Origin: Akkermansia sp.
GTDB taxonomy: Bacteria > Verrucomicrobiota > Verrucomicrobiia > Verrucomicrobiales > Akkermansiaceae
Length of the DNA: 33,737 nucleotides
Assembly: GCA_017415555.1 (NCBI GenBank)
Contig: JAFQGF010000044.1
Location: 1 to 33,737 of the forward strand
Reading direction: 5' to 3'
Positions within the stretch are counted from its first letter, which is position 1. Every line of letters starts with the position of its first letter. This document shows, in pieces, positions 23,186 through 31,944 of the stretch. The position numbers were made by a program, and so were the translations under genes. Under the pieces are notes generated by a model, which was not told the origin of the DNA, made no database searches, and saw nothing but the letters and a program-made list of their open reading frames with translations.

Positions 23186-25039
23186 TTAGTGGGTGAAAGA
23201 GAAGGAGACGATGAGGAAAAGGAAGAGCAGAGCACCAAGTGCCGCAACTACAGAGTAGCGGCGCAGAATTCCGCCCTGGAACCAGGTGAGGAGCTTGCCG
23301 AAGCGTCCGGTGAGCCAGCCGGCACCCTGCGTGCAGATGCCGTGCAGGATGGCGTTGTCGAACAGCTCAATGGCACGAGCCAGATTGCCCTGCAGGAAGC
23401 CGATGAGCCCCTTGTCGTACACGTCATCAATGTAGAGTCGCTTGCGGAGCGCTGTGGAAAGGGCATTGCCGGCAAGCGGGTCCTGACGGCGCTTGCCAAG
23501 ACCATAAACGGCCCAGGCCAGCAGAAGGCCGATGACCAGAGACCCCATGCTCACATAGAAGGGCAGCCCCAGTGCAAAACCATGGGCGTGGAAGCCTTCG
23601 TAGGGTACCAGCCCATCGGCCACAAAACCGTAGCCGGAGATGATGGCCATGATGCTCAGAATGAGCAGCGGCAGCAGCATCGTGGGGCCTGCTTCCCTGG
23701 CCTCTGCCGCACCGTGGGCGCGCGCCTCACCAAGGAAGGCAACCAGGCACAGACGAGCCATGTAGAAGGTTGTGAGGGCTGCCACGGCGGCACCCACCCA
23801 GAAGAAGACCGGGTTCTTGGTCAGAGCGGCATCCAGAATAGCCTCTTTGGAGAAGAAACCGGAGAAGCCGGGGATGGCGATGAGGGCGCAGGTGCCCATG
23901 AGGAAGCAGATAACGGTAAGCGGCATACGCTTGCTCAGACCGCCCATCTTCCAGATGTCCTGCTCGTGGTGGCAGCGCACGATGATGGCACCGGCACCCA
24001 GGAAGAGCAGAGCCTTGAACCAGGCGTGCGTGTAGAGGTGGAACATGGCTGCCTCGCCGGCCAGCAGACCAACGGCCATGACCATGTAACCCAGCTGGGA
24101 CAGGGTGGAGTAGGCCAGCACGCGCTTAATGTCGTCCTGCTGTACAGCCATGAGGGCTGCCAGTACGGCAGTGATGGCACCAACTGTGGCGATGACGGTA
24201 CATGCCGTGTCCGTGAATGCGGCCTCGCCCATGCTGACCTGAAGGCGTACCAGCATGTATACACCGGCAGCAACCATGGTGGCGGCGTGGATGAGAGCAG
24301 AAACCGGAGTGGGACCCTCCATGGCGTCCGGCAGCCACACATGCAGCGGGAACTGAGCGGATTTACCCACAGCACCGCAGAAGAGGCAGATGATGGTGGC
24401 CGACAGCACGGCAGGAGCAATGGCAGCGGCCTTGCCTCCCATCTCGCCGAAGGAGAGGGTGCCGAACACTGCCAGCGTGAGCAGGATGCCGATGAGGAAG
24501 CCGAAGTCGCCCACGCGGTTGGTGATGAAGGCCTTTTTGGCGGCATCGGCCGCGCTGGCTTTGTCGAACCAGTGCCCAATGAGCAGGTAGGAGGAGAAGC
24601 CCACCATTTCCCAGCCGATGAAGGTCATGGCCAGGTTATCTGCCAGCACAATCATTGTCATGCTGAACATGAAGATACTCAGGCCGGCGAAGTAGCGGCT
24701 GTGATTGGAGGTGTCACCCTTCATGTAGCCGAGCGAGAAAATGTGCACCAGCAGGCCGATGCCCGTTACAACAAGCATCATGCGCATGGCCAGCGGATCC
24801 ATCAGCAGCCCCACGGAGAGGGAGGGCATGCCTTCGGCCATGATGGGCATCCAGGTGTAGGTTGTGGGGGTGCCGGTCTGCCATCCCATGAGGTAGGCCA
24901 CGCACATGGCAAAGGTAGCCATGGCGGAGAGGATGGAGAGCGTGGCGGCCATGCAGGCGCACTTCTTAAAGCACAGCCAGTTGATGGCGGAAACAACCAG
25001 CGGCAACAGCAGGAATAACCAGGGAAGATTCTGAATCAT
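23186..25039 (-). CDS. nuoL: NADH-quinone oxidoreductase subunit L
   Basis: A 617-residue subunit at the distal end of the membrane arm. E144 in FIGWEMVGFSSYLLIGHWF is the conserved glutamate. The block FPLHVWLPDAMEGPTPVSAL with IHAATMVAAGVYM is diagnostic for NuoL, and the lysine in DDIKRVLAYSTLSQLG is present. The C-terminal region, with the lateral amphipathic helix and final anchor (ILRRYSVVAALGALLFLFLI), is complete. It begins 18 nt after nuoK. Confidence 0.97.
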   Translation of the reverse strand: MIQNLPWLFLLLPLVVSAINWLCFKKCACMAATLSILSAMATFAMCVAYLMGWQTGTPTTYTWMPIMAEGMPSLSVGLLMDPLAMRMMLVVTGIGLLVHIFSLGYMKGDTSNHSRYFAGLSIFMFSMTMIVLADNLAMTFIGWEMVGFSSYLLIGHWFDKASAADAAKKAFITNRVGDFGFLIGILLTLAVFGTLSFGEMGGKAAAIAPAVLSATIICLFCGAVGKSAQFPLHVWLPDAMEGPTPVSALIHAATMVAAGVYMLVRLQVSMGEAAFTDTACTVIATVGAITAVLAALMAVQQDDIKRVLAYSTLSQLGYMVMAVGLLAGEAAMFHLYTHAWFKALLFLGAGAIIVRCHHEQDIWKMGGLSKRMPLTVICFLMGTCALIAIPGFSGFFSKEAILDAALTKNPVFFWVGAAVAALTTFYMARLCLVAFLGEARAHGAAEAREAGPTMLLPLLILSIMAIISGYGFVADGLVPYEGFHAHGFALGLPFYVSMGSLVIGLLLAWAVYGLGKRRQDPLAGNALSTALRKRLYIDDVYDKGLIGFLQGNLARAIELFDNAILHGICTQGAGWLTGRFGKLLTWFQGGILRRYSVVAALGALLFLFLIVSFSFTH

Positions 25040-25057
25040 AATCGGTGAGCCGAGGGG

Positions 25058-25381
25058 TTAGTCTTCTTTGAGTGTGTTGAGTGCTGCGCTGGATACCGTG
25101 CGGCGAGCGCGGAACATGGCAACGATGAGAGCCAGACCGATGGCGACTTCCGCCGCCGCGATGGCTACGACAAACAGGGCAAGTACCTGCGCATCATACA
25201 CCGGCAGCCCATTCACGCCGTTGGCGCGAGAGAAGGCTACCAGAGAGAGGTTGGCGGCACTGAGCATCATCTCCAGGCACATGAAGACCACGATGATGTT
25301 TTTGCGAATCAGTACGCCGGCAAGACCTATGGAGAACATCAGGCCGGACAGTATGAGATAGTGTGCTAAAGGAATATCCAT
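25058..25381 (-). CDS. nuoK: NADH-quinone oxidoreductase subunit K
   Basis: A 107-residue protein with three membrane helices. E37 in FMCLEMMLSAANLSLVAF and E78 in IAAAEVAIGLALIV correspond to the two conserved glutamates of the proton path in NuoK (E36 and E72 in E. coli). Length is near the family norm of about 100, with a short polar tail. It begins 15 nt after nuoJ. Confidence 0.97.
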   Translation of the reverse strand: MDIPLAHYLILSGLMFSIGLAGVLIRKNIIVVFMCLEMMLSAANLSLVAFSRANGVNGLPVYDAQVLALFVVAIAAAEVAIGLALIVAMFRARRTVSSAALNTLKED

Positions 25382-25396
25382 TGTGGTGTACCGGGG

Positions 25397-26086
25397 TTAA
25401 TCTTTGCGAATCTTGCGGCTCAGAGCAACGGCACCCACTGTGCCGGCCAGCAGCGCAAAGCTGAGAATGACGAAGGCGATGTTATACCGGGAGAAGAGCT
25501 TCTGCCCCAGCAGTTTCACGTCAGGAATGTCGGTGGCTTTTGCGGCCTCTTCGTTGCTGATGGCGGGGTTGAGCTCTTTGGCCGCCGCAGCAGGGTTGAG
25601 CGCGGGCAGGGCACCACCGAAATTGCTGACGGCGGGCTGTTCGGAGGCTTCCTGCTTGCCGATGCAGAGTTCACCCATGGAATCCCAGGCCTTGCAGAGC
25701 GGGTTGTTCCATTCCGTGGCTCCGGGCAGCTTAATGGCAGCAATGAATACCATGGCGGCAAAGACGCCGGAAACTAAGGCTCCGGGAGCCATACGCACCA
25801 GGTTACGGAAGACGGTGAAGCTGTTGTCCTCCTCCTCGGTCTTAATGTCGAGCATCATGACGACAAAGAGGAAGAGTACCAGAATGGCACCGGCGTACAC
25901 GATAATCTGCACAATACCCAGGAACTGTGCACCCAGACCGAACAGAATTGCGGCCGTCGCGGCAAAGCACAGTGCCATATTCATGGCAGAGGTGACGGGG
26001 TTGTTCGCAAAGATGACCGCACAGGCACAGATGAGTGCCATGGCAGCAAATGCGTAGAAGAGTATAGAGGAAATGGCGAAATCCAT
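25397..26086 (-). CDS. nuoJ: NADH-quinone oxidoreductase subunit J
   Basis: A 229-residue membrane subunit. The core motif IVQIIVYAGAILVLFLFVVMML matches NuoJ helix 3, which takes part in the coupling path near the quinone site. After four helices, an Ala/Pro/Asn-rich hydrophilic loop (about residues 120-195) precedes the last helix (about 203-222). This loop makes it longer than E. coli NuoJ (184). It begins 9 nt after nuoI. Confidence 0.94.
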   Translation of the reverse strand: MDFAISSILFYAFAAMALICACAVIFANNPVTSAMNMALCFAATAAILFGLGAQFLGIVQIIVYAGAILVLFLFVVMMLDIKTEEEDNSFTVFRNLVRMAPGALVSGVFAAMVFIAAIKLPGATEWNNPLCKAWDSMGELCIGKQEASEQPAVSNFGGALPALNPAAAAKELNPAISNEEAAKATDIPDVKLLGQKLFSRYNIAFVILSFALLAGTVGAVALSRKIRKD

Positions 26087-26095
26087 AATCGTGAT

Positions 26096-26662
26096 TTATT
26101 TGTATTGATTCCACTTGTTGACGAGTCCCTTGCGGGTACCGCCGAGCTTGTAGAGCGTGGCTTTGTTGCGCACGGCCTGCTTGCGGTCGGTCACGGTGAT
26201 GAGGTACTCCTTGGAGAGGAAGATGGCCTGCTCGGGGCAGACTTCCTGGCACATACCGCAGTAGATGCAGCGCAGCATGTCGATTTCGAACTCAGCCGGA
26301 GCTTTTTCCTGCTTCTGGCAGGCAGCCTCGGGAGACACGGCTCCGGGGGTAATCTTAATGGCACGTGCCGGGCAGATGAACTCGCAGAGCTGGCAGCTCA
26401 CGCAGCGTTCGCGTCCGTCCTCACCGCGCACCAGTGTGGGAGCGCCGCGGTAGTATTCCGGCAGTTGGGAATCCCAGCGCTGCTCGGGGAAGGGCATACA
26501 GGCGCCCACGCCCTTGCCGTTGAAGTCCTTTTTGCTGCGGCTCTTGCCCACAAGGGCGAGCACGAGGTGCTTCAGAGTGATGGCGAGACCCTTCACCAAC
26601 TCAACGATGTAAATCTTGTCGAGCACGGAGAACTTGGGTCGCTTTACAGGTGTATATGACAT
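26096..26662 (-). CDS. nuoI: NADH-quinone oxidoreductase subunit I (2[4Fe-4S])
   Basis: A 188-residue ferredoxin-like subunit carrying clusters N6a and N6b. The two motifs are CVSCQLCEFICP (C87, C90, C93, C97) and CIYCGMCQEVCP (C132, C135, C138, C142). The amphipathic N-terminus (ELVKGLAITLKHLV) rests on the membrane. It passes electrons from the peripheral arm to N2. A stretch of about 25 residues before the first motif (FNGKGVGACMPFPEQRW) and a 12-residue insert between motifs are somewhat longer than in E. coli. It begins 19 nt after nuoH. Confidence 0.97.
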   Translation of the reverse strand: MSYTPVKRPKFSVLDKIYIVELVKGLAITLKHLVLALVGKSRSKKDFNGKGVGACMPFPEQRWDSQLPEYYRGAPTLVRGEDGRERCVSCQLCEFICPARAIKITPGAVSPEAACQKQEKAPAEFEIDMLRCIYCGMCQEVCPEQAIFLSKEYLITVTDRKQAVRNKATLYKLGGTRKGLVNKWNQYK

Positions 26663-26681
26663 AGCGTGAAATTCTCAGGTG

Positions 26682-27953
26682 TTACTTTACGAAATAGAGT
26701 ATAGCTGCCGTCAGGAAGATGTTGGCTACGGCAAGCTCCAGGAATACCAGCCAGCCCAGTTTCATCACCTGGTCCCAGCGGAAGCGCGGAAGCGTCCAGC
26801 GCACCCATACGAAGAAGAAGATGAAAGCGACAAGCTTAATGAGGAACATGATGAACTGGCAGCACACAGCCAGCCAGCTGCTTACCGAGTGCAGCGCTTC
26901 GTCTGCTCCGAAACCGATGGACCAGCCACCCAGGAACAGGGTGACTACCAGCGCTGAGCCGATGACCATGGCTGCGTATTCACCCATGAAGAAGGAGGCA
27001 AACTTCATGGAGGAGTACTCGGAGTGGTAACCACCGACAAGGTCGGTTTCGCACTCGGCCATATCAAAGGGGGTACGATTGGCCTCGGCAAAGACGCAGG
27101 TCACGAAGATGATGAAGCTGAGAGCCAGCGGAGCCATCAGTGCCCAGCGCTGCCAGCTGAGTCCCTCACCCCACAGGGGCAGAAGTGTCCAGCCGTTGTC
27201 GGCCTGGTACTGCACGATGTCCTGCATGTTCAGGGTGCTGAACACCATGAGCAGCGGGATGATGGAAAGCCCCATGGCCACCTCGTAGGAGATAAGCTGT
27301 GCCGTGGCACGCAGACCTCCCAGGAAGGGATATTTGGAGTTGGAGGACCAACCGGCCAGGGTGAGACCGTAGACGGACAGACCGGAGACGGCGAAAATCC
27401 ACAGCGGGCCGATGCCGATGTTGGCCACCACCATGTTGATGACGCCGAATTCTGTTGCAACGCTGGAGGCAAAAGGAATAACGGCAGCTGCTACCATGGG
27501 CGGCCCCAGCACAAGCATGGGGGCAATGGTGAAGTACACCTTGCGCACATAGCTGGGGGTGAGCTCCTGCTTAAGGAAGAGCTTGCCACCGTCCAAGCAG
27601 GGCTGCATGAGACCGAATGTGGGGATTTCGCGGTCCAGGCGCAGCCAGGTGCAGAGCTTGGCAATCCAGCAGGTTTCGGGTATGCCGAAGAAGTGCAGCC
27701 ATTCCTTGAGGGGCTGTTTCTCCTTGCTGCCGAAGCGCTGGAAGAGCTGCAGCGGGATGCCGGCGCGGTTGGGGCCGGGGCGGTCCTGAATCCAGCCGGC
27801 CACGCGGCGCTCAATCCACACGGAGAGCACCACGAATGCCAGAATCACGGCAAACATGAGCACCAGCTTCACAATCGTTGTAATCAGGTAGAACCAGATT
27901 TCGTTGCTCAGCAGGTCCACGCACCAGTTCCAGATGGTATCGAATAAGGACAT
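26682..27953 (-). CDS. nuoH: NADH-quinone oxidoreductase subunit H, with insertion
   Basis: A 423-residue membrane subunit forming the quinone chamber with NuoB and NuoD. Family blocks: WIERRVAGWIQDRPGPNRAG (46-65), QPCLDGGKLFLKQELTP, GWSSNSKYPFLGGLRATAQ with ISYEVAMG, and FAEANRTPFDMAECETDLVGG. NuoH is usually near 325 residues. Here about 48 extra residues (66-113, LQLFQRFGSKEKQ onward, Trp-rich) sit in the first cytoplasmic loop, between RPGPNRAG and LMQPCLDGG where most homologues have only about five. A longer loop also precedes WQRWALMAPL. It begins 25 nt after nuoG. Confidence 0.95.
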   Translation of the reverse strand: MSLFDTIWNWCVDLLSNEIWFYLITTIVKLVLMFAVILAFVVLSVWIERRVAGWIQDRPGPNRAGIPLQLFQRFGSKEKQPLKEWLHFFGIPETCWIAKLCTWLRLDREIPTFGLMQPCLDGGKLFLKQELTPSYVRKVYFTIAPMLVLGPPMVAAAVIPFASSVATEFGVINMVVANIGIGPLWIFAVSGLSVYGLTLAGWSSNSKYPFLGGLRATAQLISYEVAMGLSIIPLLMVFSTLNMQDIVQYQADNGWTLLPLWGEGLSWQRWALMAPLALSFIIFVTCVFAEANRTPFDMAECETDLVGGYHSEYSSMKFASFFMGEYAAMVIGSALVVTLFLGGWSIGFGADEALHSVSSWLAVCCQFIMFLIKLVAFIFFFVWVRWTLPRFRWDQVMKLGWLVFLELAVANIFLTAAILYFVK

Positions 27954-27978
27954 GATGTGTTAATGTGCAGGTGTTAAA

Positions 27979-29709
27979 TTATTTCTTGCCTTTCTCTCGC
28001 TCGATGAGCGGGATGGTGACGCCGGTGTCCATAATGACGATACCACCGTTGCCGATGCTTCCCCAGGTGAGCCCCTTAAGCGGCTCGAACTCCTGGGCCA
28101 TTTCTTCCAGAATAATCATGGGGCTGGGGCAGGCAATCACACGCGGGCAATCGCAGCCCAGCATTTCGGTGAGCTGGCGCAGTATATCCCAGTCCGGGCG
28201 GGACTCGCCCTGGGGCTCGATGGCCTTGTTGAGGCGCTGGATGCGACCGGCAACATTAATCATCGTGCCGTACTTCTCTGCGAAGGTCACGCTGGGCAGC
28301 ACAACATCGGCTACCTTGGTGGTGGCGTTTTCGCTGTGGCTCATGGCGAGGATGTAGTCGAGAGCCTCGAGGTCTTCGGCTTCGAGACCGGCCTCTTCGG
28401 TCACGTCTTCACCCAGGGCGATGAGGAAGCGGATGCTGTTGTTCTTGATGCCGCGACGGATGGCGGGCAGCCCACTGCCGTTCTTGCCAAGGATGAGCTT
28501 GGCACCATTGGTGTTGGGGTTGCGGTCATCGCTCACCAGCAGGCCATCGTTCTCGCCCTTGCGCGGCACGATGTCTATCTTGGTGACGCCGAGCTGGCGT
28601 GCCAGAGCACGCACCATGTAGAGTTCCTCGTTGGTCATGCGGGCGGAGCAGATGATGGCTGTCTCCGTGGGGGCGCAGGAGTGCAGCTGCTCTACCACCA
28701 TGTTGAGGGTGGCATCCCAGGTGCTGGGGCGCTGCGGTGCACCGTGGTCGGTCTTGACCATGGGGGTGAGGATACGCTCGGGGGCGTTGATGTACTTGTA
28801 GTTGAGGCGGTGGCTGTCGGGCATCCAGCAGCTGTTCACCTCGTCATTCTGGCGCGGGGTGATACGGTAGACCTGCTGCTCGCGGGTCCAGATGTTGATG
28901 TTGGTGCCGGTGCCGCAGTTCACGTCGATGGTGGGTGTGCTCTTGAGGAACCACACACGCATCTTGAAGCGGAAATCCTTGCTGGTCATAGCACCCACGG
29001 GGCAGATATCCACCACGTTCATGGAGTAATTGCTGTCCAGGCTGGTGCCGGGATAGCAGGCAATGGCGTTGTGTGTGCCACGGCCTACAACCCCCAGTAC
29101 TTCCTCGCCCACAATCTCTTTCATGAAGCGTACGCAGCGGCGGCAGAGCACGCAGCGCTCCTGGTCCAGGTTGACGCGCGGACCGATGGAAAGGTTCTTG
29201 CCCTTCTTGGTCTTGGATTCGGTGAAGCGGTGAGTGCCGCTGCCATAATCGGTGGTGTACTCCTGCAATTTGCACTCGCCGGCCTGGTCGCAAATGGGGC
29301 AATCCAGCGGGTGATTGGTGAGCAGGAATTCCAGCACGCCGCGGCGGGCCTCGCTGGTCAGTTTGCTGTCAGTGCGGATGCCCATGTTCTCTGCCACGGT
29401 GTTGGCGCAGGCAATGACGGCACGCGGCATCCACTGGATGGGTTGGTAACCATCCTCACCATAGGTCGGGGTGGCACCGGGAGCCAGGCGTGGGGGCATG
29501 CCCTGTTCCACCAAGCACATGCGGCAGGAACCGGCTACGGAAAGCTTGGGGTGGTAGCAGAAGCAGGGTACGTGTACACCCACAGAGTTACAGGCATCTG
29601 CAATGCGGGTTCCCTTGGGGAAGCGGTACCACTTACCGTTAATCTGGACGTTCACCTTGCCCTCGGCAGCGGCGGCATCCTTCGGCAGTATTGTAGGATT
29701 ATTGCTCAT
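27979..29709 (-). CDS. nuoG: NADH-quinone oxidoreductase subunit G
   Basis: A 576-residue iron-sulfur subunit of the peripheral arm. Ligands seen: the [2Fe-2S] cluster N1b by C51, C62, C65 and C101; N4 or its equivalent by H133, C137, C140 and C146; and another [4Fe-4S] cluster by C186, C189, C192 and C236. The C-terminal part is a reduced molybdopterin-oxidoreductase-like domain. The extra N7 cluster of E. coli and Thermus is absent: the region SKDFRF to NSCWMPD keeps only isolated cysteines. It is much shorter than E. coli NuoG (about 900), closer to minimal bacterial forms. It begins 14 nt after nuoF. Confidence 0.95.
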   Translation of the reverse strand: MSNNPTILPKDAAAAEGKVNVQINGKWYRFPKGTRIADACNSVGVHVPCFCYHPKLSVAGSCRMCLVEQGMPPRLAPGATPTYGEDGYQPIQWMPRAVIACANTVAENMGIRTDSKLTSEARRGVLEFLLTNHPLDCPICDQAGECKLQEYTTDYGSGTHRFTESKTKKGKNLSIGPRVNLDQERCVLCRRCVRFMKEIVGEEVLGVVGRGTHNAIACYPGTSLDSNYSMNVVDICPVGAMTSKDFRFKMRVWFLKSTPTIDVNCGTGTNINIWTREQQVYRITPRQNDEVNSCWMPDSHRLNYKYINAPERILTPMVKTDHGAPQRPSTWDATLNMVVEQLHSCAPTETAIICSARMTNEELYMVRALARQLGVTKIDIVPRKGENDGLLVSDDRNPNTNGAKLILGKNGSGLPAIRRGIKNNSIRFLIALGEDVTEEAGLEAEDLEALDYILAMSHSENATTKVADVVLPSVTFAEKYGTMINVAGRIQRLNKAIEPQGESRPDWDILRQLTEMLGCDCPRVIACPSPMIILEEMAQEFEPLKGLTWGSIGNGGIVIMDTGVTIPLIEREKGKK

Positions 29710-29723
29710 TCTTTTAAAAGTGA

Positions 29724-31133
29724 TTAGTCTTCTCGGGTCAGGAACTTGCGAGCCTCGGCGGTCTCGGCAGAGTGCGGCTTGAGGGCGTTGATGGGCTTGG
29801 TGAGTGCCAGGAACTCCTCACGGAACTTGGTGGTGAATGCCTGGGTGGGCCAGGAGCAGGCCTCGCCGAAGGCGCAGACGGTGCGACCACAGATGTTGTC
29901 TGCCACAGACTTAAGCAAATCCACATCCTCCGGGGCACCCTTGCCCTCGCAAATGCGGGTGGAAAGCTTGTACATCCACGGGTTACCCTCGCGGCAGGGG
30001 GAGCACTGGCCGCAGGATTCCCAGGCAAAGAAGCGGTTGAGGTTGTTGAGCACCTTGGGCATGCTGCGGGTATCGTCCATGACAATGACGCCGCCGGAGC
30101 CACTCATGGAACCGAACTTGGCAATGCTGTCCAGATCCATCGGTACGTCAAAGATTGTCATCTCGCGCACGGTGCCGTCCGGGTTGCGGTCTTTGAGAAT
30201 CTCATCGCAGCGCATCACCTTGGCAGAAGCACCACCGGGGATGATGGCTTTGAACTTGCGTCCAATGCGGGGGCCGCCGCAGATGTCGTACAGCAGTTCA
30301 CCATAGGTGATGGAACCGGAGATAATCTCGTACACGCCCGGGCGCTTCACGTCGCCGGATACGCCGATGATGCGTGTGCCGGGGCTGCGCTGGGCACCCT
30401 CGGCAGCATAGGCCTCGCCGCCCATCATCATTACCTGGCGCACCTGGCAGAGGGACTCCACGTTGTTCACGATGGTGGGGCAGCCGTACAGACCAATGGC
30501 AGCAGGGAAGAAGGGGGGCTTAATGCGGGGATAGGGCCGCACACCCTCGATGGAGTTGATGAGGCCGGTTTCCTCACCGCAGATGTAGGCACCGGCACCG
30601 CGGTGCAGCACAATCTTCAGGTCGAAGCCGCTGCCCTGAATGTTCTTGCCCAGGAAGTTCTTCTCCTCGGCCTCCTGCAGGGCATTCTGCATGATGCGGG
30701 CTGCCTCCGGGAACTCCTCGCGCATGTAGATAACAGCGTAGTGCGCCTGCACAGCGTAGCAGGCAATAATCATGCCTTCGATGAGCTGGTGCGGATCCTG
30801 GTGCACGATAAAGCGGTCCTTGAAGGTGCCGGGCTCGGATTCGTCGCAGTTACATACGAGGTAGACGGGCTTGGTGTTGCCCTTGGGAATGAAGGTCCAC
30901 TTTACGCCGGTGGGGAAACCTGCACCGCCACGACCACGCAGGCCGCTCTTCTTCACTTCGTTAGTGATGTCGGCCGGCTCCATTTTGAGGCACTTCTTGA
31001 GTGTCTGGTAGCCGCCGTCCTTCATGAAGCACTTGATGGACGGGTCGTACCCCTCGCGATCAATGTTCCGGAAGATGCGGCGCGTTTCCCGCGGATGCGG
31101 TTCCTTGCCGGGTTTGTAAGTGATTTCGCTCAT
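29724..31133 (-). CDS. nuoF: NADH-quinone oxidoreductase subunit F (NADH/FMN site)
   Basis: A 469-residue protein that oxidises NADH. The FMN loop SGLRGRGGAGFPTGVKW (63-79), the NADH-binding motif GAGAYICGEETGLINSIEG (179-197) and the N3 [4Fe-4S] ligands C374, C377, C380 (ESCGQCSPCREG) and C420 are all present. The C-terminal tail beyond C420 is about 50 residues. It pairs with NuoE and NuoG. It begins 21 nt after nuoE; no Shine-Dalgarno motif is seen. Confidence 0.97.
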   Translation of the reverse strand: MSEITYKPGKEPHPRETRRIFRNIDREGYDPSIKCFMKDGGYQTLKKCLKMEPADITNEVKKSGLRGRGGAGFPTGVKWTFIPKGNTKPVYLVCNCDESEPGTFKDRFIVHQDPHQLIEGMIIACYAVQAHYAVIYMREEFPEAARIMQNALQEAEEKNFLGKNIQGSGFDLKIVLHRGAGAYICGEETGLINSIEGVRPYPRIKPPFFPAAIGLYGCPTIVNNVESLCQVRQVMMMGGEAYAAEGAQRSPGTRIIGVSGDVKRPGVYEIISGSITYGELLYDICGGPRIGRKFKAIIPGGASAKVMRCDEILKDRNPDGTVREMTIFDVPMDLDSIAKFGSMSGSGGVIVMDDTRSMPKVLNNLNRFFAWESCGQCSPCREGNPWMYKLSTRICEGKGAPEDVDLLKSVADNICGRTVCAFGEACSWPTQAFTTKFREEFLALTKPINALKPHSAETAEARKFLTRED

Positions 31134-31154
31134 GATTCGCTATAAGGAAGGGGG

Positions 31155-31916
31155 TTACTTCTTCTTGGGAGCTGCTTTTTTGGCAGGAGCCTTTTTTGCT
31201 GCGGTTTTTTTAGCGACCGGTTCTTCTGCCGTGGGCTCGGTGGCCTCGGCAGCTTCGGCTGCAGCGGCGGCTCTGGCTTCGCGGCGGGCAGCGGCTGCTT
31301 CCTTCTTGGCGGCTGCGGCCTCTTTGCGTTCTGCTGCAAGCTCCTTCTTGCAGGCAGCCATGATGTCGTCAATCTTGCCGCGGGTTACCTGTGAGTGCAG
31401 GACGTCGTTCACCATGACATTGGGGCCGAAGCCGCAGTTGGCCAGGCACTCCACGGCTTCCAGACTCCACAGACCATCCGGGCTCACCACCATGGGCTCT
31501 TCGTCGGTCATTTCGGCCGGGTCCACACCCATCTTGCTGCAGATGTAGGGCAGCAGCTCCTCGCCACCGGAAAGGGCACAGGCGATGGTGCGGCATACAC
31601 GGAAATGGAACTTGCCGGGGCACTTGCGGTGGATGCCGGGGTAGAATGTGACGATGCCGGCCACATGGATGGCTGTGCTCTTGCACATTTCCGCAATCCA
31701 GGGCATAGCCTCGGGGCAGACGTAGCCGAACTCTTCCTGGATGTGGTGAATGATGGGCAGTACGGCGGACTGCTCCTTGCCTTCAGGGTAGAGTGCCACG
31801 AGCTCCTGAGCCTTGGCTACAAGCTCGGGTGTTACCTCGAACTTCGGGAAGAACTTCTCACCGGGGGAGGAAACGGGGGCCGCAATGGCGTCTATCGCGT
31901 TCGTTGTTTCGGACAT
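31155..31916 (-). CDS. nuoE: NADH-quinone oxidoreductase subunit E with Ala/Lys-rich tail
   Basis: A 253-residue protein. Residues 25-190 are a normal thioredoxin-fold NuoE with the N1a [2Fe-2S] ligands C108 and C113 (CRTIAC) and C157 and C161 (CLANC), plus the helical part ALYPEGKEQSAVLPIIHHIQ. The extra tail (about 190-253) is low complexity: first Ala/Glu/Lys/Arg helix-like repeats (KKEAAAARREARAAAAAEAA), then AEEPVAKK and a histone H1-like end of AKK and PAKK units. Usual NuoE is about 160-180 residues. The ATG at 31916 is preferred to an upstream codon that would overlap nuoD. The tail may be a DNA, membrane or subunit contact (inference). Confidence 0.94.
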   Translation of the reverse strand: MSETTNAIDAIAAPVSSPGEKFFPKFEVTPELVAKAQELVALYPEGKEQSAVLPIIHHIQEEFGYVCPEAMPWIAEMCKSTAIHVAGIVTFYPGIHRKCPGKFHFRVCRTIACALSGGEELLPYICSKMGVDPAEMTDEEPMVVSPDGLWSLEAVECLANCGFGPNVMVNDVLHSQVTRGKIDDIMAACKKELAAERKEAAAAKKEAAAARREARAAAAAEAAEATEPTAEEPVAKKTAAKKAPAKKAAPKKK

Positions 31917-31944
31917 GGTATAAGTTTTGCTCTGTTTTGAAAAT

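Noticed and set aside
22784..25018. A 744-codon plus-strand ORF opposite nuoL and nuoM
   Set aside because: It is antisense to two certain genes, low in complexity (Gly/Gln/His/Glu-rich) and matches no family; such ORFs arise from GC-rich third codon positions. The same holds for plus-strand ORFs at 20309-21538, 28336-29727, 29772-31145 and 31927-33171.
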